A DNA stretch of 64,000 nucleotides from Tropicimonas aquimaris (GCF_042676185.1 NZ_JBHTJT010000012.1:172303-236302), one strand, 5' to 3'; shown: positions 1 through 8,866, numbered from the stretch's first letter. Numbers and translations: made by a program. Notes: generated from the sequence alone by a model not told the origin.

Positions 1-133
1 CCGTCCCGCGCGTGCCCTGCGAATCCTGTTCCTGCGCCAGGGCCGGTGGCAACGAGATCGCCATTCCGAGCAGAATCGCCGCAATAGCGGTGAAAACCCC
101 GCGGAATCGGGATCTGGTTGCCTGTCGTCCCAT
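1..133 (-). CDS. exported protein, 5' part only (signal peptide)
   Basis: The reverse strand reads ATG at 133 and stays open to the window edge, giving 44 complete codons. They encode a basic start (MGRQATRSRFR), a hydrophobic core (about residues 12-30) and a Sec signal peptidase site around ALA-QE (about residue 33), followed by a polar stretch. This is a clear cleavable signal peptide, so the product is probably periplasmic or secreted. The gene is cut by the window edge, so nothing can be said about its function. It is divergent from the dehydrogenase gene starting at 235, leaving about 100 bp for both promoters. Confidence 0.72.
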   Translation of the reverse strand, partial: MGRQATRSRFRGVFTAIAAILLGMAISLPPALAQEQDSQGTRGT

Positions 134-234
134 GTCTTTTTGTCGCTCGTTTCTGGGGGGCGCTTGTCGCGCGCCGTTTTGCTCGCCAATGTGCCAGCGA
201 CGTGGATTGCTGGAAAGATGTGAGGAGGGTCAGT

Positions 235-1221
235 ATGCCGAAGGAACGCCTGAGTGTTGTCGTCACGCGACGGTTGCCGGACGTGGTCGAGGCTCGGCTG
301 ACCGAGCTGTTCGATACCGAGTTGCGCACCGATGACACGCCGATGTCCCGCGACGAGCTGATCGAGGCGATGACGCGGGCCGACGTGCTCGTGCCGACGA
401 TCACCGACCAGATCGATGCGGCGATGCTGGCGCATGCGGGCGAACGGGTGAAGCTGATCGCGAACTACGGTGCCGGGGTCGACAACATCGACGTCTCGAC
501 CGCCCGCCAGCGCGGGATCCTCGTGAGCAACACGCCCGGCGTGACCACCGAGGACACCGCCGACATGGCGATGGCACTGATTCTAGGCGTCACGCGGCGC
601 ATCCCGGAGGGGCTCGCGGTGATGCAGGCTGGCCGCTGGGAAGGCTGGGCGCCGACCGCCTTCCTCGGTGGGCGGGTCGGAGGCCGCAGGCTCGGCATCC
701 TCGGAATGGGCCGGATTGGCCAGGCTGTCGCCCGCCGTGCCAACGCCTTCGGAATGCAGGTTCATTACCACAACCGCCGGCGCCTGCGTCCGCAGGTCGA
801 GGAGGAACTGCATGCGACCTACTGGGAAAGCCTGGACCAGATGGTCAGCCGGATGGACGTGATCTCCATCAACTGCCCGCACACGCCCTCCACCTTTCAC
901 CTGATGAACGCACGCCGCCTGAAGCTGATGAAGCCCTCCGCGGTGCTGGTGAATACCTCCCGCGGCGAAGTGGTGGACGAGAACGCGCTCACCCGGATGC
1001 TGCGGGCGGGCGAGATCGCCGGGGCGGGGCTCGACGTCTACGAGCACGGAACGGACATCAACCCGCGCCTGCGCGACCTCGAGAACGTGGTGCTGCTGCC
1101 CCAGATGGGCTCGGCCACGGTCGAGGGGCGGATCGAGATGGGCGAGAAGGTGATCATCAACATCAAGACCTTCGACGACGGCCACCGCCCGCCGGATCTG
1201 GTTGTGCCGTCGATGCTCTGA
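235..1221 (+). CDS. D-2-hydroxyacid dehydrogenase (glyoxylate/hydroxypyruvate reductase-like)
   Basis: 328 residues, the usual family length. It is predicted to interconvert a 2-oxoacid and its D-2-hydroxyacid with NAD(P)H in the cytoplasm. Visible are the catalytic-domain start, the Rossmann motif GMGRIG (about 157-162), the NTSRGE block with the catalytic Arg (about 243) and DVYEHG with the acid residue (about 270). The block that normally reads PHxGSAT reads LPQMGSAT here, so the usual catalytic His is Gln at about 290. The ATG at 235 is preferred over upstream in-frame starts because GAGGAGGG lies just before it and the family begins there. The substrate cannot be told from sequence; the closest well-known relatives are glyoxylate reductases. 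It is monocistronic and converges on the helicase gene. Confidence 0.88.
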   Translation: MPKERLSVVVTRRLPDVVEARLTELFDTELRTDDTPMSRDELIEAMTRADVLVPTITDQIDAAMLAHAGERVKLIANYGAGVDNIDVSTARQRGILVSNTPGVTTEDTADMAMALILGVTRRIPEGLAVMQAGRWEGWAPTAFLGGRVGGRRLGILGMGRIGQAVARRANAFGMQVHYHNRRRLRPQVEEELHATYWESLDQMVSRMDVISINCPHTPSTFHLMNARRLKLMKPSAVLVNTSRGEVVDENALTRMLRAGEIAGAGLDVYEHGTDINPRLRDLENVVLLPQMGSATVEGRIEMGEKVIINIKTFDDGHRPPDLVVPSML

Positions 1222-1255
1222 TCCGGCGACGCGCCCGGATGAGCTGCCGGGATCT

Positions 1256-1313
1256 GGGTATTTGAGCCAAGAAGAATGGGTGCGATCTCAGCATCTTCTT
1301 GGCAAAAATACCC
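1256..1313. repeat. large inverted repeat of the TATTT/CCAAGAAGA element between convergent genes
   Basis: Arms at 1256-1275 and 1294-1313 pair at 18 of 20 positions (GGGTATTT and GCCAAGAAGA against their complements) around an 18-nt loop. It lies between the convergent ends of the dehydrogenase and the helicase, so it could act as a bidirectional terminator. The same core occurs singly near 35.5 kb, and a related element near 36.3 kb. Confidence 0.75.
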
Positions 1314-1361
1314 CGATTCTGTCCTGGCCAGATTTGCGCGGTCACGGTCTTGGCGGGCGGC

Positions 1362-3770
1362 TCACATCTCCAGCCCGGCCTCCTTCATCAGGCGCGCGGC
1401 TTCCTCGGCGACGAGCCGCTCCTGTCCCGCGCCGGCGACGGGCACCTTGCCCACTTCGAGCAGCAGCGGCGCGGCGAGCGGGGTGATCCGGTCCAGGCGC
1501 ATGTGGTCGATGCGGTCGCCGACCCGGTCGATCATCTCTTCGATCCGGCCGAAATCGACTAGGCCGCGCATCGCCTCCTCCCGCGTGATCTGCATCAGCA
1601 GGTGGTCCGGGTCGTATTTCAGCAATGTGTCGTAGAGGATGTCCGAGGAGAAGGTCGCCTGCCGCCCGGACTTGCGCGCCGAGGGGGTATTGCGTTCGAT
1701 CAGTCCAGCGATGGTGGCGCTGGTGCGGAAGGTGCGTTTCATGACCGCGTTGCCCGCCAGCCAGGTTTCCAGCCCGTCGAGCAGGGTGTTGCGGGCGAAG
1801 AGCGGCGCCGGGTCCTGCAGCGGCTCCAGCCCCCAGATCAGCGTGGCGTAGTCAGTGGCGACGAAGCCCAGCGGTTGCAGGCCCTGATCCTCCATCCGGC
1901 GGGTCAGAAGCAGGCCGAGGGTCTGTTGCGCGTTGCGCCCGGCGAAGCCGTAGATGCAGCTGTGCGCCTTGCCGTCATGCGGGAAACTCTCCACCAACAG
2001 CCGGTCGCGCTCCGGCAGGCGGGAAACGTCGCGCTGAAGCTGCAGCCATTCGCGGGTATGCGCGGGCAGGTCCGGCCAGTCGCCCTGGCGGAACATGGCG
2101 AGGATCCGGTCCATCAGGCGCATCGAGCTGGCGAACTTGGTGCCGCCGAAGACCGCCACCTTGGGCTTCTGCGCGGCGTGATGGGAGACCTCGACGGTCA
2201 TCTCCCTCAGCCCCTCGTAGCGCACGATCCGTCCGCCGATCAGAAAGGTGTCGCCGGGGGTGAGCGAGGCCGCGAAGGCCTCCTCGACCTCGCCCAGGGG
2301 CTGGCCGCCGCGGCCGCGCAGGCGGACCTTGAGCGTGTCGGTGTCCTGGATCGTGCCGATATTCATGCGGATCCGCTGGGTGCTGCGTGGGTCGCGGAGC
2401 TGCCACAGGCAATCCGGGCGCTGTTGCAGGCGCTGCCAACGGTCGTAGGCGCGCAGCGCGTAGCCTCCGGTGGCGCAGAACTCGAGGCAGGCATCGAACT
2501 CGGAGCGGGTCAGGTCTGCGTAGGCGCCGGCTGTCGTCATCTCGTCGTACAGTGCATCCGCGGAAAAGGGAGCGGCGCAGGCGGCGATCAGGATGTGCTG
2601 GCAGAGCACGTCGCGCGGGCCGCGGCCGCGAGGGGCGCCGTCGAGGTCATGCTCGCGCACGGCATCGAGCGCGGCCTGGCATTCGACGATCTCGAACCGG
2701 TTCGCGGGCACCAGCAGCGCCTTGGAAGGGGCATTGTAGCGGTGGTTGGCGCGGCCGATCCGCTGGACCAGGCGTTTGACGTTTTTGGGCGCGCCGACCT
2801 GGATCACGAGGTCCACGTCACCCCAGTCGATCCCGAGGTCGAGCGAGCCGGTGCAGACGATGGCGCGAAGCTCTCCCGCGACCATCGCCGCCTCCACCCG
2901 CTCGCGCTGTTCGCGGGAAAGCGAGCCGTGATGGATGCCGATCGGCAGCCCCTCCTCGTTGGCCAGCCACAGGTGGTGAAAGAAGATCTCGGCCTGCGCC
3001 CGGGTGTTGTGAAAGATCAGCGTGGTGCGATGGCGGTGCACCTCTTCGAGCACGGCCTGAATCGCATAGCGCGCGCCGCCACCGGCCCAGGGCGGCGGCG
3101 TCTCGGTGTGCAGCATCGCGATGTCGGGGGCGGGGCCGGGGTCGGCATGGAGGATTTCCACGGGATCGGGGTGGCGCGCCATGAGGCGGCCAATCGCCTG
3201 CGGGTCATCGACCGTGGCCGAAAGCCCGACACGTCGCAGGCCCGGCGCGATTTTTGACAGCCGCGCCAGCGACAGCATCAGCTGGTCGCCACGCTTGGAT
3301 TCCGCCAGCGCGTGGATCTCGTCGAGGACCACCCGGGAGAGGCCGGCGAACATCCTCGGCGCGTCCTCGTAGGAGGTCAGCAGCGCGAGGGATTCCGGCG
3401 TGGTCAGCAGGATGTGCGGCGGGTCGGCACGCTGGCGTTTCTTGCGGGTGGCGGAGGTGTCGCCGGTGCGGTCCTCGATCCGGATCGGCAGGCCCATCTC
3501 CGACACCGGCGTCGCGAGGTTGCGCTTGATGTCGGCCGCGAGCGCCTTGAGCGGCGAGACATAGAGCGTGTGCAGCCCTTCGTGGCCACCGTCGGAGAGC
3601 TCGGCGAGGGTCGGCAGGAAACCGGCCAGCGTCTTGCCACCACCGGTCGGCGCGACGAGCAGCAGGGCGGGCGCCGCGGCCCGTTCCAGCATGGCCTGCT
3701 GATGCGGGTGGATGCTCCAGCCGCGGGCATCGAACCATTTCTGAAAGACCGGGGGCAGGGGGTGTTCCAT
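1362..3770 (-). CDS. ligase-associated DNA damage response DEXH-box helicase (Lhr type)
   Basis: 802 residues, matching the ligase-associated Lhr-like helicases. These are SF2 enzymes that unwind DNA 3' to 5' and are usually linked to an ATP-dependent ligase, an exonuclease and the phosphoesterase PdeM in a DNA repair module. Motif I PTGGGKT is at about 41-47, the DEIH box at about 150-153, TTPES at about 123-127 and the SAT motif further on; RIGRANHRY marks motif VI. A Lhr winged-helix/DEAD-associated region fills the C-terminal half. The usual partners are not adjacent: the upstream side is the AAA gene on the same strand after about 100 bp, and the downstream side is a convergent gene. The repair role is inferred from the family. 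Confidence 0.9.
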   Translation of the reverse strand: MEHPLPPVFQKWFDARGWSIHPHQQAMLERAAAPALLLVAPTGGGKTLAGFLPTLAELSDGGHEGLHTLYVSPLKALAADIKRNLATPVSEMGLPIRIEDRTGDTSATRKKRQRADPPHILLTTPESLALLTSYEDAPRMFAGLSRVVLDEIHALAESKRGDQLMLSLARLSKIAPGLRRVGLSATVDDPQAIGRLMARHPDPVEILHADPGPAPDIAMLHTETPPPWAGGGARYAIQAVLEEVHRHRTTLIFHNTRAQAEIFFHHLWLANEEGLPIGIHHGSLSREQRERVEAAMVAGELRAIVCTGSLDLGIDWGDVDLVIQVGAPKNVKRLVQRIGRANHRYNAPSKALLVPANRFEIVECQAALDAVREHDLDGAPRGRGPRDVLCQHILIAACAAPFSADALYDEMTTAGAYADLTRSEFDACLEFCATGGYALRAYDRWQRLQQRPDCLWQLRDPRSTQRIRMNIGTIQDTDTLKVRLRGRGGQPLGEVEEAFAASLTPGDTFLIGGRIVRYEGLREMTVEVSHHAAQKPKVAVFGGTKFASSMRLMDRILAMFRQGDWPDLPAHTREWLQLQRDVSRLPERDRLLVESFPHDGKAHSCIYGFAGRNAQQTLGLLLTRRMEDQGLQPLGFVATDYATLIWGLEPLQDPAPLFARNTLLDGLETWLAGNAVMKRTFRTSATIAGLIERNTPSARKSGRQATFSSDILYDTLLKYDPDHLLMQITREEAMRGLVDFGRIEEMIDRVGDRIDHMRLDRITPLAAPLLLEVGKVPVAGAGQERLVAEEAARLMKEAGLEM

Positions 3771-3866
3771 GCGCCCAATCTAGGGGGCATGCGCCGCCGC
3801 TGCCACCAGATGCAGGCATTTTACAACGGGGGAATCCGCAGCATCCCGGGAATGCCGCGGAAAGGG

Positions 3867-5177
3867 TCAGTGTTCGATGTGCTCCTGCTTCACGAACATG
3901 TTCTCCCAGGCGCGGTCGATCAGCTCCGGCGACATCTGCCGCGGGATGCCTTCGAACTCGCAGGTGGCGATCATCTGGTCGATCAGGAAGATCGGCTGAT
4001 AGTTCGCATAGATGTTGTCGATCGTGGGATACTTGTTCTTGAGCAGGTGGATCAGCGCGTCCTGATCCAGCGGCATCTTCCGCTTCTTGGCCACCATGGC
4101 GAAGATCTTGAGGAAGTCTTCCTGGTTTGGCCCGTCGATCTTGATCTTGAAGAAGATCCGGCGAAGGGCCGCCTTGTCGAAGATCTCGTTGGGATGGAAG
4201 TTGGTGGAGAAGATCACCAGCGTGTCGAAAGGAACCTCGAACTTCTCGCCCGATTGCAGGGCAAGAATATCGCGACTTTCTTCGAGCGGAACGATCCAGC
4301 GGTTGACCAGCGCCTGTGGCGGCTCGGCCTGACGGCCAAGGTCGTCCACGATGAAGATGCCGCCGGTGGACTTGAGCTGCAGCGGCGCCTGGTAGGTGCG
4401 CGCGGTCGGGTTGTAGACCAGGTCGAGCATGGAGAGCGAGAGTTCACCGCCCGTCACAACGGTCGGGCGCTCGCATTTCACGTAACGCGTATCGAAGCGG
4501 TTGGAGCTCCGGCGCAGCGAATTCGGATCGTCGAGCTGCTCTTCGGCCGCAGAGTGGACGATCGGGTCGTAGACGGTGATCACCTGGCCCGCGTATTCGA
4601 TGGCGCGGGGGATGTAGATCTTGTCGCCCATCGCGTCGCGGATGCCGTTGGAGATGGTCGATTTACCGTTGCCCGGCGGGCCATACATCAGGATCGAGCG
4701 GCCGGCGGAGACCGCGGGGCCGAGCTGGTCGAGCAGGTTGCTGGGCAGCACGAGGTGGCCCATCGCGCCGGTCAGCTGCTCCCGGGTGATCTGGATGTTG
4801 CGGATCGACTGGCGCTTGACCTGTTCAGAGTAGACCTCGAGCGGAACCGGCATCGCCCCGTAGTATTCGGACTGCGCCAGCGCATCGAGCGCGCGGGCCT
4901 TGCCCGCATCGGTGAGCTGATATCCCATCTCGTTGCCGGAGTTCGCGAGCAGCGTGCCGGTCGCCTCGATCAGGTTCTGATCGCGCGCCAGGTCCACGAG
5001 CTCCTGCGCCACCGGAACCGGCAGGCAGACAGCCCGCGCCAGGTCGCTCACCTGTTCCGTGTTCTTGCGGAACATCGTCTTGAGAATGATGTCCCGCATC
5101 ATCACGAGAGGAAGCTTCATCTCCTCGAGGCGCCTGGGCGCGGGAGGAGCGATTACGTTTCCAACATCCATATTCAT
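3867..5177 (-). CDS. AAA-type ATPase, tad-locus associated
   Basis: 436 residues, cytoplasmic, no signal or membrane segment. The N-terminal third (about 20-100) looks like a winged-helix or small regulatory domain. An AAA+ core follows with Walker A GPPGNGKS (about 166-173), Walker B IFIVDD (about 274-279), a sensor-1-like IFSTN, and arginine residues in an ALRRIFFKI block. The sequence after Walker B (GRQAEPPQALVNRW) resembles a DNA- or protein-remodelling AAA module rather than a secretion ATPase of the TadA type. It is the last minus-strand gene on this side of the tad cluster, separated from tadV by a plus-strand membrane gene. I infer a link to pilus biogenesis or its control from position only. 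Confidence 0.75.
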   Translation of the reverse strand: MNMDVGNVIAPPAPRRLEEMKLPLVMMRDIILKTMFRKNTEQVSDLARAVCLPVPVAQELVDLARDQNLIEATGTLLANSGNEMGYQLTDAGKARALDALAQSEYYGAMPVPLEVYSEQVKRQSIRNIQITREQLTGAMGHLVLPSNLLDQLGPAVSAGRSILMYGPPGNGKSTISNGIRDAMGDKIYIPRAIEYAGQVITVYDPIVHSAAEEQLDDPNSLRRSSNRFDTRYVKCERPTVVTGGELSLSMLDLVYNPTARTYQAPLQLKSTGGIFIVDDLGRQAEPPQALVNRWIVPLEESRDILALQSGEKFEVPFDTLVIFSTNFHPNEIFDKAALRRIFFKIKIDGPNQEDFLKIFAMVAKKRKMPLDQDALIHLLKNKYPTIDNIYANYQPIFLIDQMIATCEFEGIPRQMSPELIDRAWENMFVKQEHIEH

Positions 5178-5308
5178 GACTTCACCAGCCCATTTGCCTC
5201 ATGCATTTTTGCCGTTTTCGCCCGGAATTCGACATTAACGCCTGCCATTGCACAGACAGCCTGAAACATGCCGTGGTATTGTGGCCAAAAAAGGGAAAGA
5301 GAGCAGTG

Positions 5309-6922
5309 ATGCAGAGACAGGGTGCAGCCGTTTTTGCGGGGGTTCTGATTGTCGCCTGGGCGGTTCTGAGTGTCGTGCTCCTCGCCAAGGGAGGGCTCTA
5401 TATCGCCAAGCACGAAGGCGACACGATGCATCTGATCGACATCGTGTTGCGGCAGGCCGACGGGGAATGGCCGCACCTGGATTTCATGACGCCGATCGGC
5501 CTGCTCGCGACCGCGCCCATCGCCGCGCTGGTCGGTTTGGGCTGGGGCGTCGGCATGGCGATGCTGGGCGCGCAGGTGCTTGTCGCGGGGCTGTTTCTTC
5601 TGCCGATCTGGTGGGTTGGTGCCTCGCGGCTGCAGACCGGCTGGGCTTTCGTGTTCGGCGCGATCTGCCTTGGGCTTTCGCTGGCGCTGGTGCATGGCGA
5701 ACCGCAGCCGTCGCTCTCGGTCTCGATGCATTACAACCGCTGGGCATGGGCGCTGGCCTTCATGGCGATAGCCACGGCGATCCTGCCGCCGGTGAACCGC
5801 CAGTCCTCCGTTGCCGACGGGCTCGTGATGGGGTTGAGCGTCGCGGCGCTGGCGCTGATCAAGGTCACCTATGTCGCGGCCTTCCTGCCGGCCATCGTAG
5901 TCGCGCTGCTGCTTCGGCGTGACTGGACGGCGCTCGGGGTTGCCGTCGCCGCGGGTCTTGGCGTGGTCGCTGCGGTAACGCTCGCGGCAGGTCCGGCCTT
6001 CTGGGGTGCCTATCTGGGCGATCTGCTGACGGTGACCGGGTCTGAAACACGGCCGCATCCGGGTCACGAGTTCAACGGCGTGATTGCTGCGCCGGCCTAT
6101 CTTGGTGGGTCCATTGCGGCGCTGGCCTCGGTTGTCCTGCTGCGACAGGCGGGACGGCACGATGCCGGGCTGGTGCTGCTTCTGCTGGTGCCCGGTTTCT
6201 TCTATGTCACCTACCAGAACTTCGGCAACGACCCGCAATGGCTCTACCTTCTGGGCGTGCTGCTCTTTGCCCTGCGCCCGGAACCCGGCACCCGCAACGG
6301 TTTCGGCTGGGAGATGCGCCAGGCGCTGGCGCTGGCGGGCTGCGCCGTGTTCATGCTGGGCCTGCCGTCGGCCTTGAACCTCGGATTCAGCCCGTTCCGC
6401 CACTTCTTCGCGAACGCCGAGAATTACCAGCCTATGTTTCCGCGCAGCGAGAAGCAGGACGACATCTTTGTCCTGACGTCCCGCAATGCCAAACCGACCG
6501 GAACGGTGGAACGGCCGGTGATCGGCCTCGATCTGCCAGAGCCCGAGGAAACCGTTCCGCCCGCGATCCTGTTGGGCGAGACCTTGCCGGAATGCGAGTT
6601 GGCGGGCGGCACGATCACCATCTACGATGGGATGGCCCGCGATATCGAGGCCGCAGGCTTTGCCGGCGCGTCTCTTTACGGGGCCGACCTGCTCACGAGC
6701 TACTGGCTGTTCGGGGACTTTCCGCGTCTCCAAGGTGGCGCGCCCTGGCGCTACGACGGCCTGCCGGGGATCGAGCACGCGAGCCACATCGTGGTGCCGC
6801 TCTGCCCTCTGGACCGCCGTTCCCGGACGAGCACCCTCGATGCTCTGGATGCGGCAGGCTACGGGCTGGTGGAGCGCTACCGCACCGAAGGCTACATCCT
6901 GCTGGAGCTTCAGGCGCCGTAG
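5309..6922 (+). CDS. polytopic membrane protein, possible GT-C family glycosyltransferase
   Basis: 537 residues from the ATG at 5309, which follows GGGAAAGAGAG. About nine to ten hydrophobic segments fill residues 8-370; a soluble domain of about 150 residues follows (residues 380-537). The first external loop has EGDTMHLIDIV (about 36-46) and HLDFMTPIG (about 57-64). Acidic residues in this loop and a D-x-x-x-P pattern are what GT-C enzymes (PMT/ArnT type) use to bind polyprenyl-phosphate sugars. The family match is weak and I rate it as inference. It is the only plus-strand gene inside the tad region, and its last 13 bases overlap the end of the prepilin peptidase gene. A pilin or envelope glycosylation role would fit but is unproven. 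Confidence 0.6.
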   Translation: MQRQGAAVFAGVLIVAWAVLSVVLLAKGGLYIAKHEGDTMHLIDIVLRQADGEWPHLDFMTPIGLLATAPIAALVGLGWGVGMAMLGAQVLVAGLFLLPIWWVGASRLQTGWAFVFGAICLGLSLALVHGEPQPSLSVSMHYNRWAWALAFMAIATAILPPVNRQSSVADGLVMGLSVAALALIKVTYVAAFLPAIVVALLLRRDWTALGVAVAAGLGVVAAVTLAAGPAFWGAYLGDLLTVTGSETRPHPGHEFNGVIAAPAYLGGSIAALASVVLLRQAGRHDAGLVLLLLVPGFFYVTYQNFGNDPQWLYLLGVLLFALRPEPGTRNGFGWEMRQALALAGCAVFMLGLPSALNLGFSPFRHFFANAENYQPMFPRSEKQDDIFVLTSRNAKPTGTVERPVIGLDLPEPEETVPPAILLGETLPECELAGGTITIYDGMARDIEAAGFAGASLYGADLLTSYWLFGDFPRLQGGAPWRYDGLPGIEHASHIVVPLCPLDRRSRTSTLDALDAAGYGLVERYRTEGYILLELQAP

Positions 6923-7413
6923 AGCGCACCGAGCGCAAGATAGAGGATAAGCAGCGCGCCAAGCGCAAGGCCCATCGGAAAGTCCTTCTTTCGCTGCCAG
7001 CTCTCCCAGTCGGGCACTGCGCCGCGGATAGCGGGAATCCTTCGCGCCGCCCTGTGGCAGACAAAGGATGCAAGCAGGACCGCGGCAAAGAGGTAGCAAA
7101 GGGTTCCGACATCGCCGAGCGCGACGAAGGGGGCCATGGCAGCGGCGAACTTGGCGTCGCCAGCCCCCAGCAACCCGCCCATGTTCATCACGAAGCCGAT
7201 AATCAGAACCACCACGAGGTGCAGCCATTGCCAGAGATAGAGATCGAACGGCAGCGCCAGCGGTCCGATCACCGCGTAGATCCCCACCAAAGTCATCACC
7301 GACTTGTTGGGGATCTTCATGAAGGCCATGTCGTTCCACGCCGCCCAGAGGCCGACGGGAATGGCGAAGGGCAGGAACCAGAGCGCGGCGCTGGCCGGGA
7401 TCTCAAGGGTCAT
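6910..7413 (-). CDS. cpaA: prepilin peptidase TadV/CpaA
   Basis: 167 residues with about five to six membrane segments. It is an inner-membrane aspartic protease that removes the leader from Flp pilins. The two catalytic aspartates are visible: D28 in WNDMAFMKIPN and D86 in GAGDAKF (the GxGD motif). It has no methylase domain, as expected for the short TadV form. It starts 8 bases after the stop of the TPR gene at 7421, so it is the last gene of the continuous tad run. Its 3' end overlaps the convergent membrane-protein gene by 13 bp. Confidence 0.92.
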   Translation of the reverse strand: MTLEIPASAALWFLPFAIPVGLWAAWNDMAFMKIPNKSVMTLVGIYAVIGPLALPFDLYLWQWLHLVVVLIIGFVMNMGGLLGAGDAKFAAAMAPFVALGDVGTLCYLFAAVLLASFVCHRAARRIPAIRGAVPDWESWQRKKDFPMGLALGALLILYLALGALYGA

Positions 7414-7420
7414 GGAACGC

Positions 7421-8272
7421 CTAGTTCGTGGCGTCGAGTGCGTTCAGGCTGTGAACGGCGGCGTCGAAATGCTGCGGATGGGTATCGATCGCGTCCTGCA
7501 GCAGCGAACGTCCCATCGTGACGTCGCCCTGTTTGATAGCGGTCAGGGCCATCGTGTGCAGCAGTTGGGCACGTTCTACCTGTGTCATCTCGACGATCGG
7601 CATCTGGTAGTTGCGCTGCGCACCGCGTGCGAGAACCAGGTTGTTCTTGGCGGTGAACAGCTTCGGGTCATACTGGATCGCCTCGCCGAAAAGCCGCTCC
7701 GCTTCGCGGTATTCGCCGCGGGTCAGCTTGGAATAGCCCCAGTTGTTCAGCGTGCTGGAGGGCCGCGTGGTCAGACCGACCGCGGTCTCATAGAAACTGT
7801 CGGCCTTCTTCCACTCCTTGTTGCCGTCGGCGATCATCGCTTCGAGCTTGTAGCGGTCGAAGGTCTCGTAGGTCGGCGGGACGCTGTCGAGCGTGGCCTC
7901 GGCCTTCTCCCAGTTGCCGGCACGGATCAGCGCATCGGCGTAATCCACCTTGTCTTCGCTGGTGGACTCGGGATGCGCCACCACCTTGGACCAGGCCGCG
8001 GCGGCTTCGGTGTTCTGCTTGGAACGCACCAGGCTCTTGGCGAGGTTGCGCTGCAGGTCGATCCGGTCGGGATGCTCCGCCGACGTCCGCTTGAAATAGT
8101 TCACGGCCTCGTTGGGATCGGCGACTGTCAGCATGACGTCGCTCATGTCGTTGTCCTCGATCGCGTTGACCGACTGGATCGCGCGGTCGACATCGGTTTC
8201 GCCCGCCTTCTGACAGGCGGAGAGAGCCATGGCACTGCCAAGGCACAGCATGACAAGGGTGGAGTGGCGCAT
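7421..8272 (-). CDS. tadD: TPR lipoprotein, TadD-like (second copy)
   Basis: 283 residues. A lipoprotein signal ends at LSAC (Cys about 20), followed by an all-helical protein with tetratricopeptide-like repeats, for example WSKVVAHPE, WEKAEATLD and YREAERLFGEAIQYDP. TadD proteins are thought to help assemble or localise the secretin and the pilus machine in the periplasm. It follows the other TPR lipoprotein gene by 27 bp and precedes the peptidase gene by 7 bp, so all three are very likely co-transcribed. Confidence 0.85.
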   Translation of the reverse strand: MRHSTLVMLCLGSAMALSACQKAGETDVDRAIQSVNAIEDNDMSDVMLTVADPNEAVNYFKRTSAEHPDRIDLQRNLAKSLVRSKQNTEAAAAWSKVVAHPESTSEDKVDYADALIRAGNWEKAEATLDSVPPTYETFDRYKLEAMIADGNKEWKKADSFYETAVGLTTRPSSTLNNWGYSKLTRGEYREAERLFGEAIQYDPKLFTAKNNLVLARGAQRNYQMPIVEMTQVERAQLLHTMALTAIKQGDVTMGRSLLQDAIDTHPQHFDAAVHSLNALDATN

Positions 8273-8299
8273 TTCGCGTCCTTTTCTGCTCGGTCTGCC

Positions 8300-8866
8300 T
8301 CAGGGTGTGCTCAGAAGGCGGTATGTACCGCTCCCCCGTCGCACCAGGTCGAAGTTTGTTGTGTTTTCGGAAGTGTAAGCAGGATTTTCGAGTTTGGCGA
8401 GCGCGGAGGTCAAGTTTTGCTGGATTTCGGCACTTCCGCCACTGTCGAGCGCGAAGGCGACGCGAAACACCTGCGCCGCCTCGCCGATCTCGCCCTGTTC
8501 CACCAGCACGACGCCAAGGTTGTTCCAGGCGGCGGCGAAGTCCTCGTCCTCCTCGATGGCGCGGCGCAGCAGCTTCTCGGACTGCCCCAGGCGGCCGAGG
8601 CGCAGGTTGGCCGAGCCGAGGGCGGAGAGGACGTCCGCGTTCAGCCCCTGTTCCGATCCGGCGCGGAGGTATTCCCGGAGAGCGAGTTCGTATTCGCCGG
8701 CAGCCATCAGCCGGTGCCCGACAATCAGCCCGTCGACCGCATCCTCGACGGTTTCAACGCCGGGCGGTGCAGGCGGGCCTTCGTTGAGGGGGGAGAGGCG
8801 CGAATCCTGGGCGCAGCCCGCAAGAGCGAGGCCAATCGCGAGGAACGGCGCGGCTAGACGATACAT
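8300..8866 (-). CDS. tadD: TPR lipoprotein, TadD-like (first copy)
   Basis: 188 residues with a lipobox LAGC (Cys about 18) and three to four TPR-like helical hairpins in the middle, including LGRLGQSEKLLRRAIEED and AAWNNLGVVLVEQGEIGEAAQVF. It is shorter than the neighbouring TPR lipoprotein and only distantly similar, so the two are separate members of the TadD group and not a recent duplication. About 150 bp separate it from tadC, longer than other gaps in this run. Confidence 0.82.
   Translation of the reverse strand: MYRLAAPFLAIGLALAGCAQDSRLSPLNEGPPAPPGVETVEDAVDGLIVGHRLMAAGEYELALREYLRAGSEQGLNADVLSALGSANLRLGRLGQSEKLLRRAIEEDEDFAAAWNNLGVVLVEQGEIGEAAQVFRVAFALDSGGSAEIQQNLTSALAKLENPAYTSENTTNFDLVRRGSGTYRLLSTP

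Noticed and set aside
1602..3257. Plus-strand open frame opposite the Lhr-type helicase
   Set aside because: Shadow of a well-supported helicase gene; no domain or start signal.
3312..5264. Plus-strand open frame opposite the helicase and AAA genes
   Set aside because: Crosses two real genes and the gap between them; low-complexity Arg/Gly/His-rich product.
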